A stretch of DNA of 24,048 bases from DATESG01 sp035270925 (GTDB taxonomy: Bacteria; Bacillota_I; Bacilli_A; RFN20; CAG-826): the NCBI GenBank assembly GCA_035270925.1, contig DATESG010000015.1, forward strand, positions 1 to 24,048, read 5' to 3'. Both the position numbers and the translations under genes were made by a program. Position 1 is the stretch's first letter. Every line of letters starts with the position of its first letter. This document shows positions 7,283-15,307 of this stretch, in pieces. The notes under the pieces were generated by a model. The model did not search any database. It saw only the letters and a list, made by a program, of their open reading frames with translations, and was not told where the DNA came from.

Positions 7283-10200
7283 ATACACTAAATATTATTA
7301 GACAAAGTAAAATTTACCCCCTTTTTAAAGAAAATAGGGGTTCTTTTGTTATGGATGAGGTTATTGGACCTGCGCTATTTACGGCAGCTTCTTTTCTTGA
7401 AAACCCGCAAAACTATATATTAGTTGCGGCGAACATGTATGTTGCACAAAGATTATTAAGTTTTCTTCAAACTTTCATTAGCGGAGATGATCTACTTTTT
7501 TATCCACATGATGACCTTTTACAAACGGAGATTATTTCAGCTAGTAAAGAGTTAGAAGCCCAAAGGTTATATACACTTTATAAGCTAACACAAGGCGGCA
7601 AACATATAGTCGTTACTAGTGTTGGGGGATTTACTCGCTTTACAATTGAAAAAGAAAAGTTTGTTAGCCACATTATTACTCTTCATAAAAAAGTAGAATA
7701 TAATTTGGAACATATTGTTGCTACTTTAAGTGAAAATGGATATCAAAGAGTTAATAAGATTGATCAAACTTTACAATTTGCCCTACGCGGAGATATTTTA
7801 GATATTTATAGCGTTAACTCAATTAATCCGATCAGAGTTGAGTTTTTCGGTAATCAAATTGAATCAATCAGACATTTTGATATCGCAACACAAAACTCAA
7901 TAGATGAAATTGAATCAACCACCATTGTTCCAGCCAGTGAAGTTGTCGTTGATGAAGAAACATTAGAAAAACTATTTAAGATAATGAGAGAAAAAGCTAA
8001 GAAAGATAGTACTAAACTTGATCTTGCAAGTGAAGAATTCTTATTAGAGAATATCGAAGCGCATATCGATACAATTAAAAATAGAAGCAATACAAGCCAA
8101 ATTTATAAGTACTTCAGTCTTCTCGATGTATTCCATCATGGAGTTATTGAATTCGTTGATAATCCAACAGTAGTGATTGTTAATCGCAGCCAAGTCGAAA
8201 TTAGTGAAACAAAAAATCAGATGGAAGCGATTGGTTTTTTAAATGAACAAAGCGAAAAGCAAAGGACAGTTAAAGATCTATCGTATTTCCGTGGTTTAAA
8301 TAAAATCCTGACTCCCTACTCGCAAATAATTTCAATTGAAGAATTTGCAACAATGAAAAAGCAAACAAAACTCGACTTATCGCCATTTGTTACAACATTT
8401 ACAAATCTAAATGACTTCGCGCTTAAATTAAACGAGCATTTAGCTAAAAATGAAAGAGTTCTGATTTCCGCGAATAATAATGCTCAGTTAAACACCATTG
8501 AAGAACTTTTGAAGTTGCACGAACTAGAATATTCGCTTAATCAAGCCGAAGCCCCGATAACTCTAACCTACGACTATTATCCTCAAGGATTTGAATTTGT
8601 TGAACAAGGACTAGTGGTTTATACAAGTAAGGAATTATTTAATGCTCCACGTAACAATCTTAGATTTAGCCATAGATTTAAAAGTGCGACAATTTTACAC
8701 ACATACGAACAACTTCAACCAGGAGATTATGTTGTCCACGAATATCATGGAATTGGCAAGTTTCTTGATGTAATAACTAGAGATAGTAGTGTTGGCCATC
8801 GCGATTTTTTACAAATAGAATATGGGGCCGAGGACATGCTTTTTGTTCCACTCGAACAATTTCAACTTGTCCGTAAATATTCGGGTCGTGAAGGGGTCGC
8901 ACCAAAATTAAATAGACTTAGTTCAAACCTCTGGGAAAAAACCAAAAAACGAATTAAAGAGAGAATCAATGAAATCGCCGATCAACTAATCGCGACCCAA
9001 GCCGAGAGAGTTAAGAATAAAGGTTTCTCCTTTGAGCCTGATGATGAATTACAGGCGATGTTCGAATCTAGTTTTCCCTACGTCCTAACTGATGATCAAC
9101 GTCAATCCCTTGACGAAATCAAAAAAGATATGGAAAGTGAAGTACCGATGGATCGCCTTTTATGTGGAGATGTTGGTTTTGGCAAAACTGAAGTCGCCCT
9201 AAGAGCCGCGTTCAAAGCCATTAGCAACAAAAAACAAGTGGCGTTCCTGTGTCCAACGACTTTATTAGCGCGCCAACATTTTGAATTAGCAAAAGATAGA
9301 TTCGCCAAATTTGGCATTAGAGTCGCGCACCTTTCTCGGCTCGTCCCAGAAAAAGTGCAACAAGAAACGATTAAATTAATCAATGAGGGCCGTTATGATA
9401 TCGTAATTGGTACCCATAGATTATTATCCAAACAAATTTCCTTTAAGGATTTAGGGTTACTAATTGTTGATGAGGAACAAAGATTTGGGGTTGAACAAAA
9501 AGAAGTAATCAAGCAATTTAAAGCCAGTATCGATGTCTTAACATTAAGTGCAACGCCGATTCCACGTACTTTACAAATGGCGCTTGTCGGTATGCGTGCT
9601 CTTTCACAAATTAATACCGCTCCTAGCGACAGAATGCCAATTCAAACATATGTAATTCCTCGCCGTGATGGCGTGGTCAAAGAGTTAGTTGAACGCGAAC
9701 TTCAAAGGGAAGGCCAAGTTTTCTATCTTCATAACCGTGTTAAAAGTATTTATGAAACCGCCAATAAGATTGCGCGAATGGTCAAAGAAGCTAAAGTTGG
9801 TGTTGTCCACGGACAAATGGATAGAGATTCGATTGAAGATGTGATGATGAAGTTTTATAGTGGCGATATTAATGTACTCGTTTGTACTTCAATTATTGAA
9901 AATGGTATTGACGTACCAAACGCTAATATGATTATTGTTGAAAATGCCGGAAGTTTTGGCCTTGCACAGTTATATCAAATCAAGGGTCGCGTTGGTCGTG
10001 GAGATCGAATTGCCTTTGCTTACCTTTTATACACCGAAGGTAAAAATCTAACTGATGATGGTCGGAAACGTCTAAAAGCTATTCAAGAATTCACAGAACT
10101 AGGCAGTGGCTATAAAATTGCCCAAAGAGACCTAATGATACGAGGAGCCGGAGATATTTTAGGAGCCGAACAAGCAGGCTTTATTGATTCAGTAGGGATT

Positions 10201-10752
10201 GATATGTATATCAAACTACTTAATGAAACAATGGCGGAAAAACGTCAAGGGGTAAAACCTAAAGAAGAAGAGATTAAGATTACAACACTCCTGAGCATTG
10301 ATGCATATATTCCGGAACATTACGCAAACAAACCCGATAAAATCGAACTATATCAAGCGATTAAGGCCACAAAAACCTTATCCGAAGTTAAGCGTTTAGA
10401 AGAAAAAACTCGTGATATATACGGCAAATTACCGGTTCCTGTCAGTTTATTGTTTAGAAAAAGAATCATCGATATCATTCTAGGCAGTAGAAACAAATAT
10501 GTTGAAACGATCATTGATGATGAAGCCTTTATCGAAGTAATAGTCGGAGATATTTTTATGAAGGTTCCGGGGTCAGGGACAATGCTATTTGAAAGTCTCA
10601 ATCAATACGTGGGTGGACTAAGAGTAAGTATTAAAAACAATAAAATGAGTTTAAAAATATATAAATTAGGTGATTGGTTTACAATTTTCGAACGTGTCGT
10701 TCTTGAGATTGTGAGGATCATCAGACAGGCATCGAAAAAAAATGAGAATTGA
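7279..10752 (+). CDS. mfd: Transcription-repair coupling factor
   Basis: This 1157-aa, full-length Mfd removes RNA polymerase stalled at DNA lesions and recruits UvrA. Domains in order: a UvrB-like N-terminal module (about 1-350); an RNA-polymerase-interacting CarD-like domain (about 477-535, QPGDYVVHEYHGIGKF); the RecG-like translocase with Walker A GDVGFGKT (630-637), DEEQ box (731-734), SATPIPRT (757-764) and motif VI around GRVGRGDR (903-910); and the C-terminal autoinhibitory domain (about 1000-1157). The start is the TTG at 7279, with AAAGG 10 nt upstream and a 4-nt overlap with the pth stop. No downstream ATG has a comparable RBS while keeping the N-terminus. Its last 11 nt overlap rqcP, next to a run of eight A. 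Confidence 0.97.
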   Translation: MNTLNIIRQSKIYPLFKENRGSFVMDEVIGPALFTAASFLENPQNYILVAANMYVAQRLLSFLQTFISGDDLLFYPHDDLLQTEIISASKELEAQRLYTLYKLTQGGKHIVVTSVGGFTRFTIEKEKFVSHIITLHKKVEYNLEHIVATLSENGYQRVNKIDQTLQFALRGDILDIYSVNSINPIRVEFFGNQIESIRHFDIATQNSIDEIESTTIVPASEVVVDEETLEKLFKIMREKAKKDSTKLDLASEEFLLENIEAHIDTIKNRSNTSQIYKYFSLLDVFHHGVIEFVDNPTVVIVNRSQVEISETKNQMEAIGFLNEQSEKQRTVKDLSYFRGLNKILTPYSQIISIEEFATMKKQTKLDLSPFVTTFTNLNDFALKLNEHLAKNERVLISANNNAQLNTIEELLKLHELEYSLNQAEAPITLTYDYYPQGFEFVEQGLVVYTSKELFNAPRNNLRFSHRFKSATILHTYEQLQPGDYVVHEYHGIGKFLDVITRDSSVGHRDFLQIEYGAEDMLFVPLEQFQLVRKYSGREGVAPKLNRLSSNLWEKTKKRIKERINEIADQLIATQAERVKNKGFSFEPDDELQAMFESSFPYVLTDDQRQSLDEIKKDMESEVPMDRLLCGDVGFGKTEVALRAAFKAISNKKQVAFLCPTTLLARQHFELAKDRFAKFGIRVAHLSRLVPEKVQQETIKLINEGRYDIVIGTHRLLSKQISFKDLGLLIVDEEQRFGVEQKEVIKQFKASIDVLTLSATPIPRTLQMALVGMRALSQINTAPSDRMPIQTYVIPRRDGVVKELVERELQREGQVFYLHNRVKSIYETANKIARMVKEAKVGVVHGQMDRDSIEDVMMKFYSGDINVLVCTSIIENGIDVPNANMIIVENAGSFGLAQLYQIKGRVGRGDRIAFAYLLYTEGKNLTDDGRKRLKAIQEFTELGSGYKIAQRDLMIRGAGDILGAEQAGFIDSVGIDMYIKLLNETMAEKRQGVKPKEEEIKITTLLSIDAYIPEHYANKPDKIELYQAIKATKTLSEVKRLEEKTRDIYGKLPVPVSLLFRKRIIDIILGSRNKYVETIIDDEAFIEVIVGDIFMKVPGSGTMLFESLNQYVGGLRVSIKNNKMSLKIYKLGDWFTIFERVVLEIVRIIRQASKKNEN

Positions 10753-11002
10753 TAAGTATCTAAAACTAACAAGAATAATTAAACGTCGTCAAGTATCAAA
10801 AGAAATCATTGAATACGGACGCGTAGCGATTAATGGAAAAGTCGTAAAACCTGCTAGCAATGTAAAAGTCGGCGACAAACTCAGCATTAATTTTTCTAAG
10901 GTTCTCGTTGAAGTTGAGGTTCTTCAAGTTGATGAAAAAATTGTTAAATTTAGCCCTGACCAAGCCTATAAAATTCTAAGTGAAAAGGCTAATGAAAATT
11001 AA
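10742..11002 (+). CDS. rqcP: S4-domain RNA-binding protein RqcP
   Basis: An 86-aa protein consisting almost entirely of one S4 domain (MRIDKYLKLTRIIKRRQ...EYGRVAINGK). This matches the size and sequence of RqcP (YabO). In Bacilli RqcP works with RqcH on obstructed 50S subunits to add poly-alanine tails to stalled chains. No rqcH is in the window. The ATG lies inside the end of mfd (11-nt overlap), with only a distant AGG 12 nt upstream, so it probably depends on coupling to mfd translation. Its position between mfd and tilS is the same as in Bacillus, with the intervening yabP/yabQ/divIC/yabR genes missing. Confidence 0.9.
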   Translation: MRIDKYLKLTRIIKRRQVSKEIIEYGRVAINGKVVKPASNVKVGDKLSINFSKVLVEVEVLQVDEKIVKFSPDQAYKILSEKANEN

Positions 11003-12218
11003 TTTAGAAAAAGATAAAAAGTATTTGTTGGCTTGTAGTTATGGCCCTGATTCAATGGCGCTTTTTGGCTTACTGTTACAAGGTGAGTACTACTTTGAAG
11101 TTGCGCTTGTTAACTATCATATGCGTCCTGAAAGTGAAATGGAAAGGCAACAACTAGAGTCCTTATGCCTGCAAAAAGGCATTAAATTCCATTATATAGA
11201 TGTTTTACCAGCGCAAGTAAAGAAAAATTTCCAAGCCTGGGCTCGAACTGTCAGATATGATTTCTTTCGAGAAATTATTTTAAAAAACGGTTTAGATGCA
11301 CTACTTACCGGACACCATAAAGATGATGTTTTAGAAACCTATTTGATGCAAAAAAGCAGTAAAAGGGAAGTAATGTTTTTTGGAATTAAAGCTTTAAATA
11401 AACTCGATAAGATGACTGTCATGAGGCCCTTGTTAGGTTATGAAAAGTCGCAGTTAATTGACTATTGCCACGATAGCAAAATATCTTTTGCAATTGATAA
11501 AACCAATCTTGAATCTAAGTACACTCGAAACTATTTCCGAAATAAGATTTTAGCTAAACTTTCAAGTGATGAGAAGGCGGCAATGATTAGTCATATAGAA
11601 GAATTAAACAAAGTCGAAATGTGTCTTAATGCAAGTTTACTCCAACATTTAAATGAGCGTCTTGAGGTTAAGAAATCGATTTTCGAGCAACTTAAGCCGC
11701 ACGAAAAGCGACGCCTTGTTTATCTTATGTTTGATAAAATCGGCGCTGCCAAATTTTTTTCTAGGGGTATTTTTTCTCAAATTGAACAAACGATTGCAAG
11801 CAAAAAGCAAACTGCTCTCTTCAAATTAAATGGAACAATTTATTTCTCACTAGCCTATGAAAAATTTTCAATCATTGATATTTCATTGTTCCAACCCTAT
11901 GAGTTTATAGTTGAGGACAAAAAAAACAAATTTCTCTCAAAACATTTGTCATTTGATCTTACAGGCGACCTCAAAAAATACAAAATTAACGATGATAGTT
12001 TCCCACTCACAATTAGAACTTCAAGAACTGGAGATTTTTATCAGATAAAGGACTATTATAAAAGGGTATCCCGCCTATTTATAGATATGAAACTGCCTAA
12101 ACATTTAAGACTCATTTGGCCACTAATTATTGATGCAAAAGGGAAAATTATTTATATTCCGCGATATCGTGATGGATATGATAGCAACCAAAACAGTAAA
12201 CTGCATATTTTGTGGTAA
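10992..12218 (+). CDS. tilS: tRNA(Ile)-lysidine synthetase
   Basis: A 408-aa protein that ligates lysine to C34 of tRNA-Ile(CAU), changing it to read AUA. The N-terminal PP-loop ATPase has SYGPDS (residues 16-21) instead of the usual SGGxDS, so the second Gly of the loop is Tyr. Further family motifs are GHHKDDVLET, the TRNYFRNKI stretch and a C-terminal substrate-binding domain. I chose the ATG at 10992, giving an 11-nt overlap with the rqcP stop. A GTG at 10980 in frame is an alternative with no RBS. The AAAAGG is only 3 nt from the ATG, so initiation is probably coupled. It ends with a TGG codon then TAA, agreeing with the standard code. Confidence 0.93.
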   Translation: MKINLEKDKKYLLACSYGPDSMALFGLLLQGEYYFEVALVNYHMRPESEMERQQLESLCLQKGIKFHYIDVLPAQVKKNFQAWARTVRYDFFREIILKNGLDALLTGHHKDDVLETYLMQKSSKREVMFFGIKALNKLDKMTVMRPLLGYEKSQLIDYCHDSKISFAIDKTNLESKYTRNYFRNKILAKLSSDEKAAMISHIEELNKVEMCLNASLLQHLNERLEVKKSIFEQLKPHEKRRLVYLMFDKIGAAKFFSRGIFSQIEQTIASKKQTALFKLNGTIYFSLAYEKFSIIDISLFQPYEFIVEDKKNKFLSKHLSFDLTGDLKKYKINDDSFPLTIRTSRTGDFYQIKDYYKRVSRLFIDMKLPKHLRLIWPLIIDAKGKIIYIPRYRDGYDSNQNSKLHILW

Positions 12219-12223
12219 TATAT

Positions 12224-12252
12224 TTGATAGTTGTGTTTATACTATGTATAAT
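12224..12252 (+). promoter_or_regulatory. Promoter of ftsH
   Basis: TTGATA (12224-12229), a 17-bp spacer and TATAAT (12247-12252) form a near-consensus sigma-A promoter in the 105-bp gap after tilS. The start near 12259 would give a leader of about 65 nt, much longer than at the tetR, pth and lysS promoters in this window. Confidence 0.75.
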
Positions 12253-12283
12253 TTAACATACGCTTAAAAAACAACATTAGAAT

Positions 12284-12297
12284 TTAGACGCGTCTAA
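12284..12297. promoter_or_regulatory. Perfect 14-bp palindrome in the ftsH leader
   Basis: TTAGACGCGTCTAA is exactly self-complementary. It lies about 25 nt downstream of the predicted start site and about 26 nt before the ATG, between promoter and RBS. It could be a repressor operator acting as a roadblock, or the DNA of a dimer-binding site. As RNA it cannot fold with a full 7-bp stem because it has no loop. It does not match CIRCE (HrcA) or the CtsR direct repeat. Function is inferred from position only. Confidence 0.5.
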
Positions 12298-12323
12298 GAA
12301 CATAAAATTTCAAGGAGAAATAA

Positions 12324-14264
12324 ATGGAAAATAAAAAATCAAGTGCACCAAAAAGAAAACCTTCGTTTAGGTTTTATCTACCCTATGTTTTACTAGCTGC
12401 CTTATTGGCAATTGTCGTTTGGTATGCTTTTAAACCAACAGTCATAATTAAAACGGTTACTGAAAACTCATTAAGGACATATTTTGATGAAAATATAATC
12501 ACTAATATGACTGTAACCGAACGCGAAAAGGTCACGACCATCACTGGCGTTACCAGTACTGGTGAAAGATTCCAAACTCAAGTATCTAATCAATGGTACG
12601 AAACCTATTACGAAACAGTCGTTCTTGCTGAAGATGCAGAAATGATAACTATAGATGCATTTAAAGCAACTTTCTGGGACACATGGGGACCAACCCTGCT
12701 CGTCACAGGTGGTTCATTATTATTAGTAATGTTCCTCTTCTCGAAAATGGCGAACTCCGTCAGTGGCTCAAATAATAAGGCCATGGACTTTAATCGTTCA
12801 CGGGCAAGACTTGAAACCAAAAAAGTTAAAACTTTTGCTGATGTGGCCGGTGCTGAAGCGGAAAAGGCCGAAATGGTCGAGATTGTCGATTATTTAAAGA
12901 ATCCCAAGAAATACGCTAAATTTGGCGCTAAATTACCTAAAGGCGTCCTCTTAGTTGGGCCACCTGGAACAGGTAAAACATTGTTGGCTAAAGCTGTCGC
13001 TGGTGAAGCGGGAGTTCCTTTCTATTCAATTTCTGGTTCTGACTTTGTTGAGATGTTTGTTGGTGTCGGTGCTGGACGTGTTAGAGACATGTTTCGCGAA
13101 GCCAAGAGAACCGCTCCATGCTTAGTCTTTATTGACGAACTAGATGCCGTTGGTCGCCAACGCGGTGCTGGTCTCGGCGGAGGCAACGACGAAAGAGAAC
13201 AAACATTAAACCAATTACTTGTTGAGATGGACGGTTTCGCGGACAACTCTGGAATTATCGTTATTGCCGCGACAAACCGTGATGATGTTCTAGATCCAGC
13301 TCTCTTACGTGCTGGTCGTTTTGACCGCCAAATTACCGTTGATTTACCAGATCGTGCGGGACGTGAAGCAATTTTCAAGGTTCACTCACGTGGTAAGACA
13401 ATTGATAAGAGCATTGATTTTAAACAAATTTCTAAGCGTACAGTTGGCTTTTCCGGAGCCGACATTGAAAGTATATTAAACGACGCCGCAATCCTTGCTG
13501 TTCGTGATAATTCAGACATGATTAAACTGTTTCATATTGATGAAGCAATTGATAGACGTATTGCCGGACCAGCAAAATCGAGTAAGGGTCTAAACGCACA
13601 CGAACGTCGTGTTATCGCCTTCCATGAAGCTGGTCACGCTATTATTGGTATTAATCACCCACACTCCGATAAGGTTCAAAAAATTACAATTATTCCTCGT
13701 GGTCGTACAGGCGGTCACGTCTTAATGACGCCAGAAGATGATCGTTTCTTAGTCACTAAAAATGAATTGATGGCTAGAATTGTTGGATACCTTGGTGGTC
13801 GTACTAGTGAAGAAGTGTTCTTCGATGATGTCTCCACGGGTGCTTCGAATGATATCGAAGTTGCAACAACGATTGCACGGATGATGGTTACTGAATACGG
13901 GATGTCCCCACTCGGACCAATCCAATACGAAAGAGCTGCTGGTTCTGTTTTCCTTGGCAGAGACTACACATCTTCACAAAAAAACTTCTCACAACAAGTT
14001 GCTTTAGAAATTGATAAAGCTGTTAGAGACATTATTGATACCGCCCATATTACGGCGCGAGAAATAATTGAAAAACATCGCGAAGATCTTACACTCATTG
14101 CTGAAACTCTTCTTGAAAAAGAAACCATTAATGCCGAGGAAATTGAATATTTACTCGAGCATCGCGTACTGAAAAAAGAGGAAGTAATTCCGACTCCAGT
14201 TGTTGAAATGGTGGAAACTGCAAAACCTGAAGAAGTTAAAAAAGAAGGTAATGGAGGGGAGTAA
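12324..14264 (+). CDS. ftsH: ATP-dependent zinc metalloprotease FtsH
   Basis: This 646-aa membrane-anchored AAA+ protease degrades misassembled membrane proteins and some regulators. TM1 is at about residues 17-36 and TM2 at about 121-141, enclosing a small extracytoplasmic domain. The AAA domain has Walker A GPPGTGKT (212-219), Walker B VFIDE (268-272) and arginine fingers in RAGRFDRQ (329-336). The peptidase has the zinc motif HEAGH (434-438) and the third ligand Asp510. The C-terminal tail is charged and ends GNGGE. The AAGGAG RBS is well spaced from the ATG at 12324. It has its own promoter. The stop lies in the loop of a GC-rich hairpin just before dusB. Confidence 0.98.
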   Translation: MENKKSSAPKRKPSFRFYLPYVLLAALLAIVVWYAFKPTVIIKTVTENSLRTYFDENIITNMTVTEREKVTTITGVTSTGERFQTQVSNQWYETYYETVVLAEDAEMITIDAFKATFWDTWGPTLLVTGGSLLLVMFLFSKMANSVSGSNNKAMDFNRSRARLETKKVKTFADVAGAEAEKAEMVEIVDYLKNPKKYAKFGAKLPKGVLLVGPPGTGKTLLAKAVAGEAGVPFYSISGSDFVEMFVGVGAGRVRDMFREAKRTAPCLVFIDELDAVGRQRGAGLGGGNDEREQTLNQLLVEMDGFADNSGIIVIAATNRDDVLDPALLRAGRFDRQITVDLPDRAGREAIFKVHSRGKTIDKSIDFKQISKRTVGFSGADIESILNDAAILAVRDNSDMIKLFHIDEAIDRRIAGPAKSSKGLNAHERRVIAFHEAGHAIIGINHPHSDKVQKITIIPRGRTGGHVLMTPEDDRFLVTKNELMARIVGYLGGRTSEEVFFDDVSTGASNDIEVATTIARMMVTEYGMSPLGPIQYERAAGSVFLGRDYTSSQKNFSQQVALEIDKAVRDIIDTAHITAREIIEKHREDLTLIAETLLEKETINAEEIEYLLEHRVLKKEEVIPTPVVEMVETAKPEEVKKEGNGGE

Positions 14265-14274
14265 TCCTCTCCCT
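14255..14274 (+). terminator. Hairpin spanning the ftsH stop codon, before dusB
   Basis: AGGGGAG pairs with CTCTCCCT (7 bp, one bulged U) around a 5-nt loop, followed by TTTCTT. The loop contains the ftsH TAA. It resembles a short intrinsic terminator or attenuator. It also buries the only Shine-Dalgarno-like run (GGAGGGGAG) upstream of the dusB ATG. Whether it terminates, attenuates or controls dusB translation cannot be told from sequence. Confidence 0.45.
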
Positions 14275-14280
14275 TTTCTT

Positions 14281-15264
14281 ATGTTTAAAATTGGTAGTGT
14301 TGTAATAAATGGTCGCGTAGTTTTAGCACCAATGGCCGGGGTAACAAGTTATGCTTATCGCGTGTTTATGGCTAATTTTGGTGTTAGTTTGTCGGTGACT
14401 GAAATGATTAGTGATTGCGGAATTATTTACGAAAATGAAGAAACGTTAAAATATCTCCCACAAAAAGGCGATCCGCGCCCGATTGCCTTACAACTCTTCG
14501 GTGGCGAAACAGACAAACTTGTTGGAGCAATTAAAAAAATTGAATCAATGAAGGATGTCGAGTTTGATATCCTCGACCTTAATTTAGGATGTCCCGTCCC
14601 AAAAGTCACAAAAAACAATGGTGGTTCGGCCTGGCTGAAAGATGAAGCAAGACTTTTAGAAATGCTGAAGGCAGTGGTCGCGGTTAGCTCGCGGCCTGTC
14701 AGCGTTAAAATTAGACTAGGCTGGGATGACGATTCAATAAACTTTCGTGAATTAATGCCTAAAATTGAACAAACGGGCGTCAAGATGATTGCCGTGCACT
14801 TCCGGACGACCAAACAACTATATGGTGGAAAAGCACGATATGAATTAGGCCATGATCTTAAAAGCATAATTACAGTCCCGCTTATTATTAGTGGTGATAT
14901 ATTTACTCTTGAAGATGCGATAAGCGCTATGGATATAACTAAGGCCGATGCCGTAATGATTGCCCGCGGAAGTATGGGAAACCCACATTTAGGCAGCCAA
15001 ATAGACCATTATTATCGGACTGGTGAGAAGTTGCCGGCCGTAACCCTAGCGCAACAACTACAATATTTAAAGCAATTTGCCCAACTACTCGTTGATGAAA
15101 AGGGTGAAAAAATCGCAATAAGTAACTTAAGAGGAATTGCCGCGCATTTTCTTTCAGGTTTTGCTAACACTAAGCAATTTCGCATTAAAATATCGCAAAC
15201 GATGACGAGTCTAGCCGATTTAAACGATATCCTCGATGAAATAAGCAATAGCAATTTGTTTTGA
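14281..15264 (+). CDS. dusB: tRNA-dihydrouridine synthase, DusB type
   Basis: A 327-aa FMN-dependent enzyme reducing uridines in tRNA D-loops. It has a TIM-barrel start VVLAPMAGVT (residues 13-22), the catalytic Cys104 in LNLGCPVPKV, SVKIRLGW, then VHFRT (usually VHGRT) and the FMN phosphate site ARGSMGNP (228-235). A helical C-terminal RNA-binding domain follows. I placed the start at the ATG at 14281 because the protein then begins MFKIGSVVINGRVVLAP, as the family does. An in-frame ATG at 14251 would add ten residues and overlap ftsH. Initiation is odd: the only purine-rich RBS is 19 nt away and in a hairpin. Next to lysS, as in B. subtilis. Confidence 0.94.
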   Translation: MFKIGSVVINGRVVLAPMAGVTSYAYRVFMANFGVSLSVTEMISDCGIIYENEETLKYLPQKGDPRPIALQLFGGETDKLVGAIKKIESMKDVEFDILDLNLGCPVPKVTKNNGGSAWLKDEARLLEMLKAVVAVSSRPVSVKIRLGWDDDSINFRELMPKIEQTGVKMIAVHFRTTKQLYGGKARYELGHDLKSIITVPLIISGDIFTLEDAISAMDITKADAVMIARGSMGNPHLGSQIDHYYRTGEKLPAVTLAQQLQYLKQFAQLLVDEKGEKIAISNLRGIAAHFLSGFANTKQFRIKISQTMTSLADLNDILDEISNSNLF

Positions 15265-15283
15265 CACTTAAACATGATAAAAT
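15256..15283 (+). promoter_or_regulatory. Probable promoter of lysS
   Basis: TTGTTT (15256-15261), a 16-bp spacer and TAAAAT (15278-15283), the latter preceded by TGA, giving an extended -10 TGATAAAAT. It overlaps the end of dusB. A perfect TTGACA at 15261-15266 is also present but is spaced 16 bp from only TATGTG, so which -35 is used is uncertain. The expected leader is about 18 nt, too short for a T-box. Confidence 0.5.
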
Positions 15284-15307
15284 ATGTGAGAAAAATGAGG
15301 TAATTTT

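Noticed and set aside
7500..7508. Perfect DnaA box TTATCCACA in mfd
   Set aside because: It is single and isolated and encodes conserved Mfd residues (FYPH). There is no cluster or AT-rich unwinding region, so it is not an origin.
12284..12297. CIRCE or CtsR site upstream of ftsH
   Set aside because: CIRCE is TTAGCACTC-N9-GAGTGCTAA and CtsR sites are direct heptamer repeats. The palindrome matches neither beyond the TTAG/CTAA ends.
14200..14280. Longer dusB frame starting within ftsH
   Set aside because: The extra residues are a frame-shifted copy of the ftsH C-terminal codons and do not match the Dus family, which starts at MFKIG.
15265..15307. T-box riboswitch ahead of lysS
   Set aside because: Only 43 bp separate dusB and lysS, which is far too short, and no T-box sequence or terminator is present.
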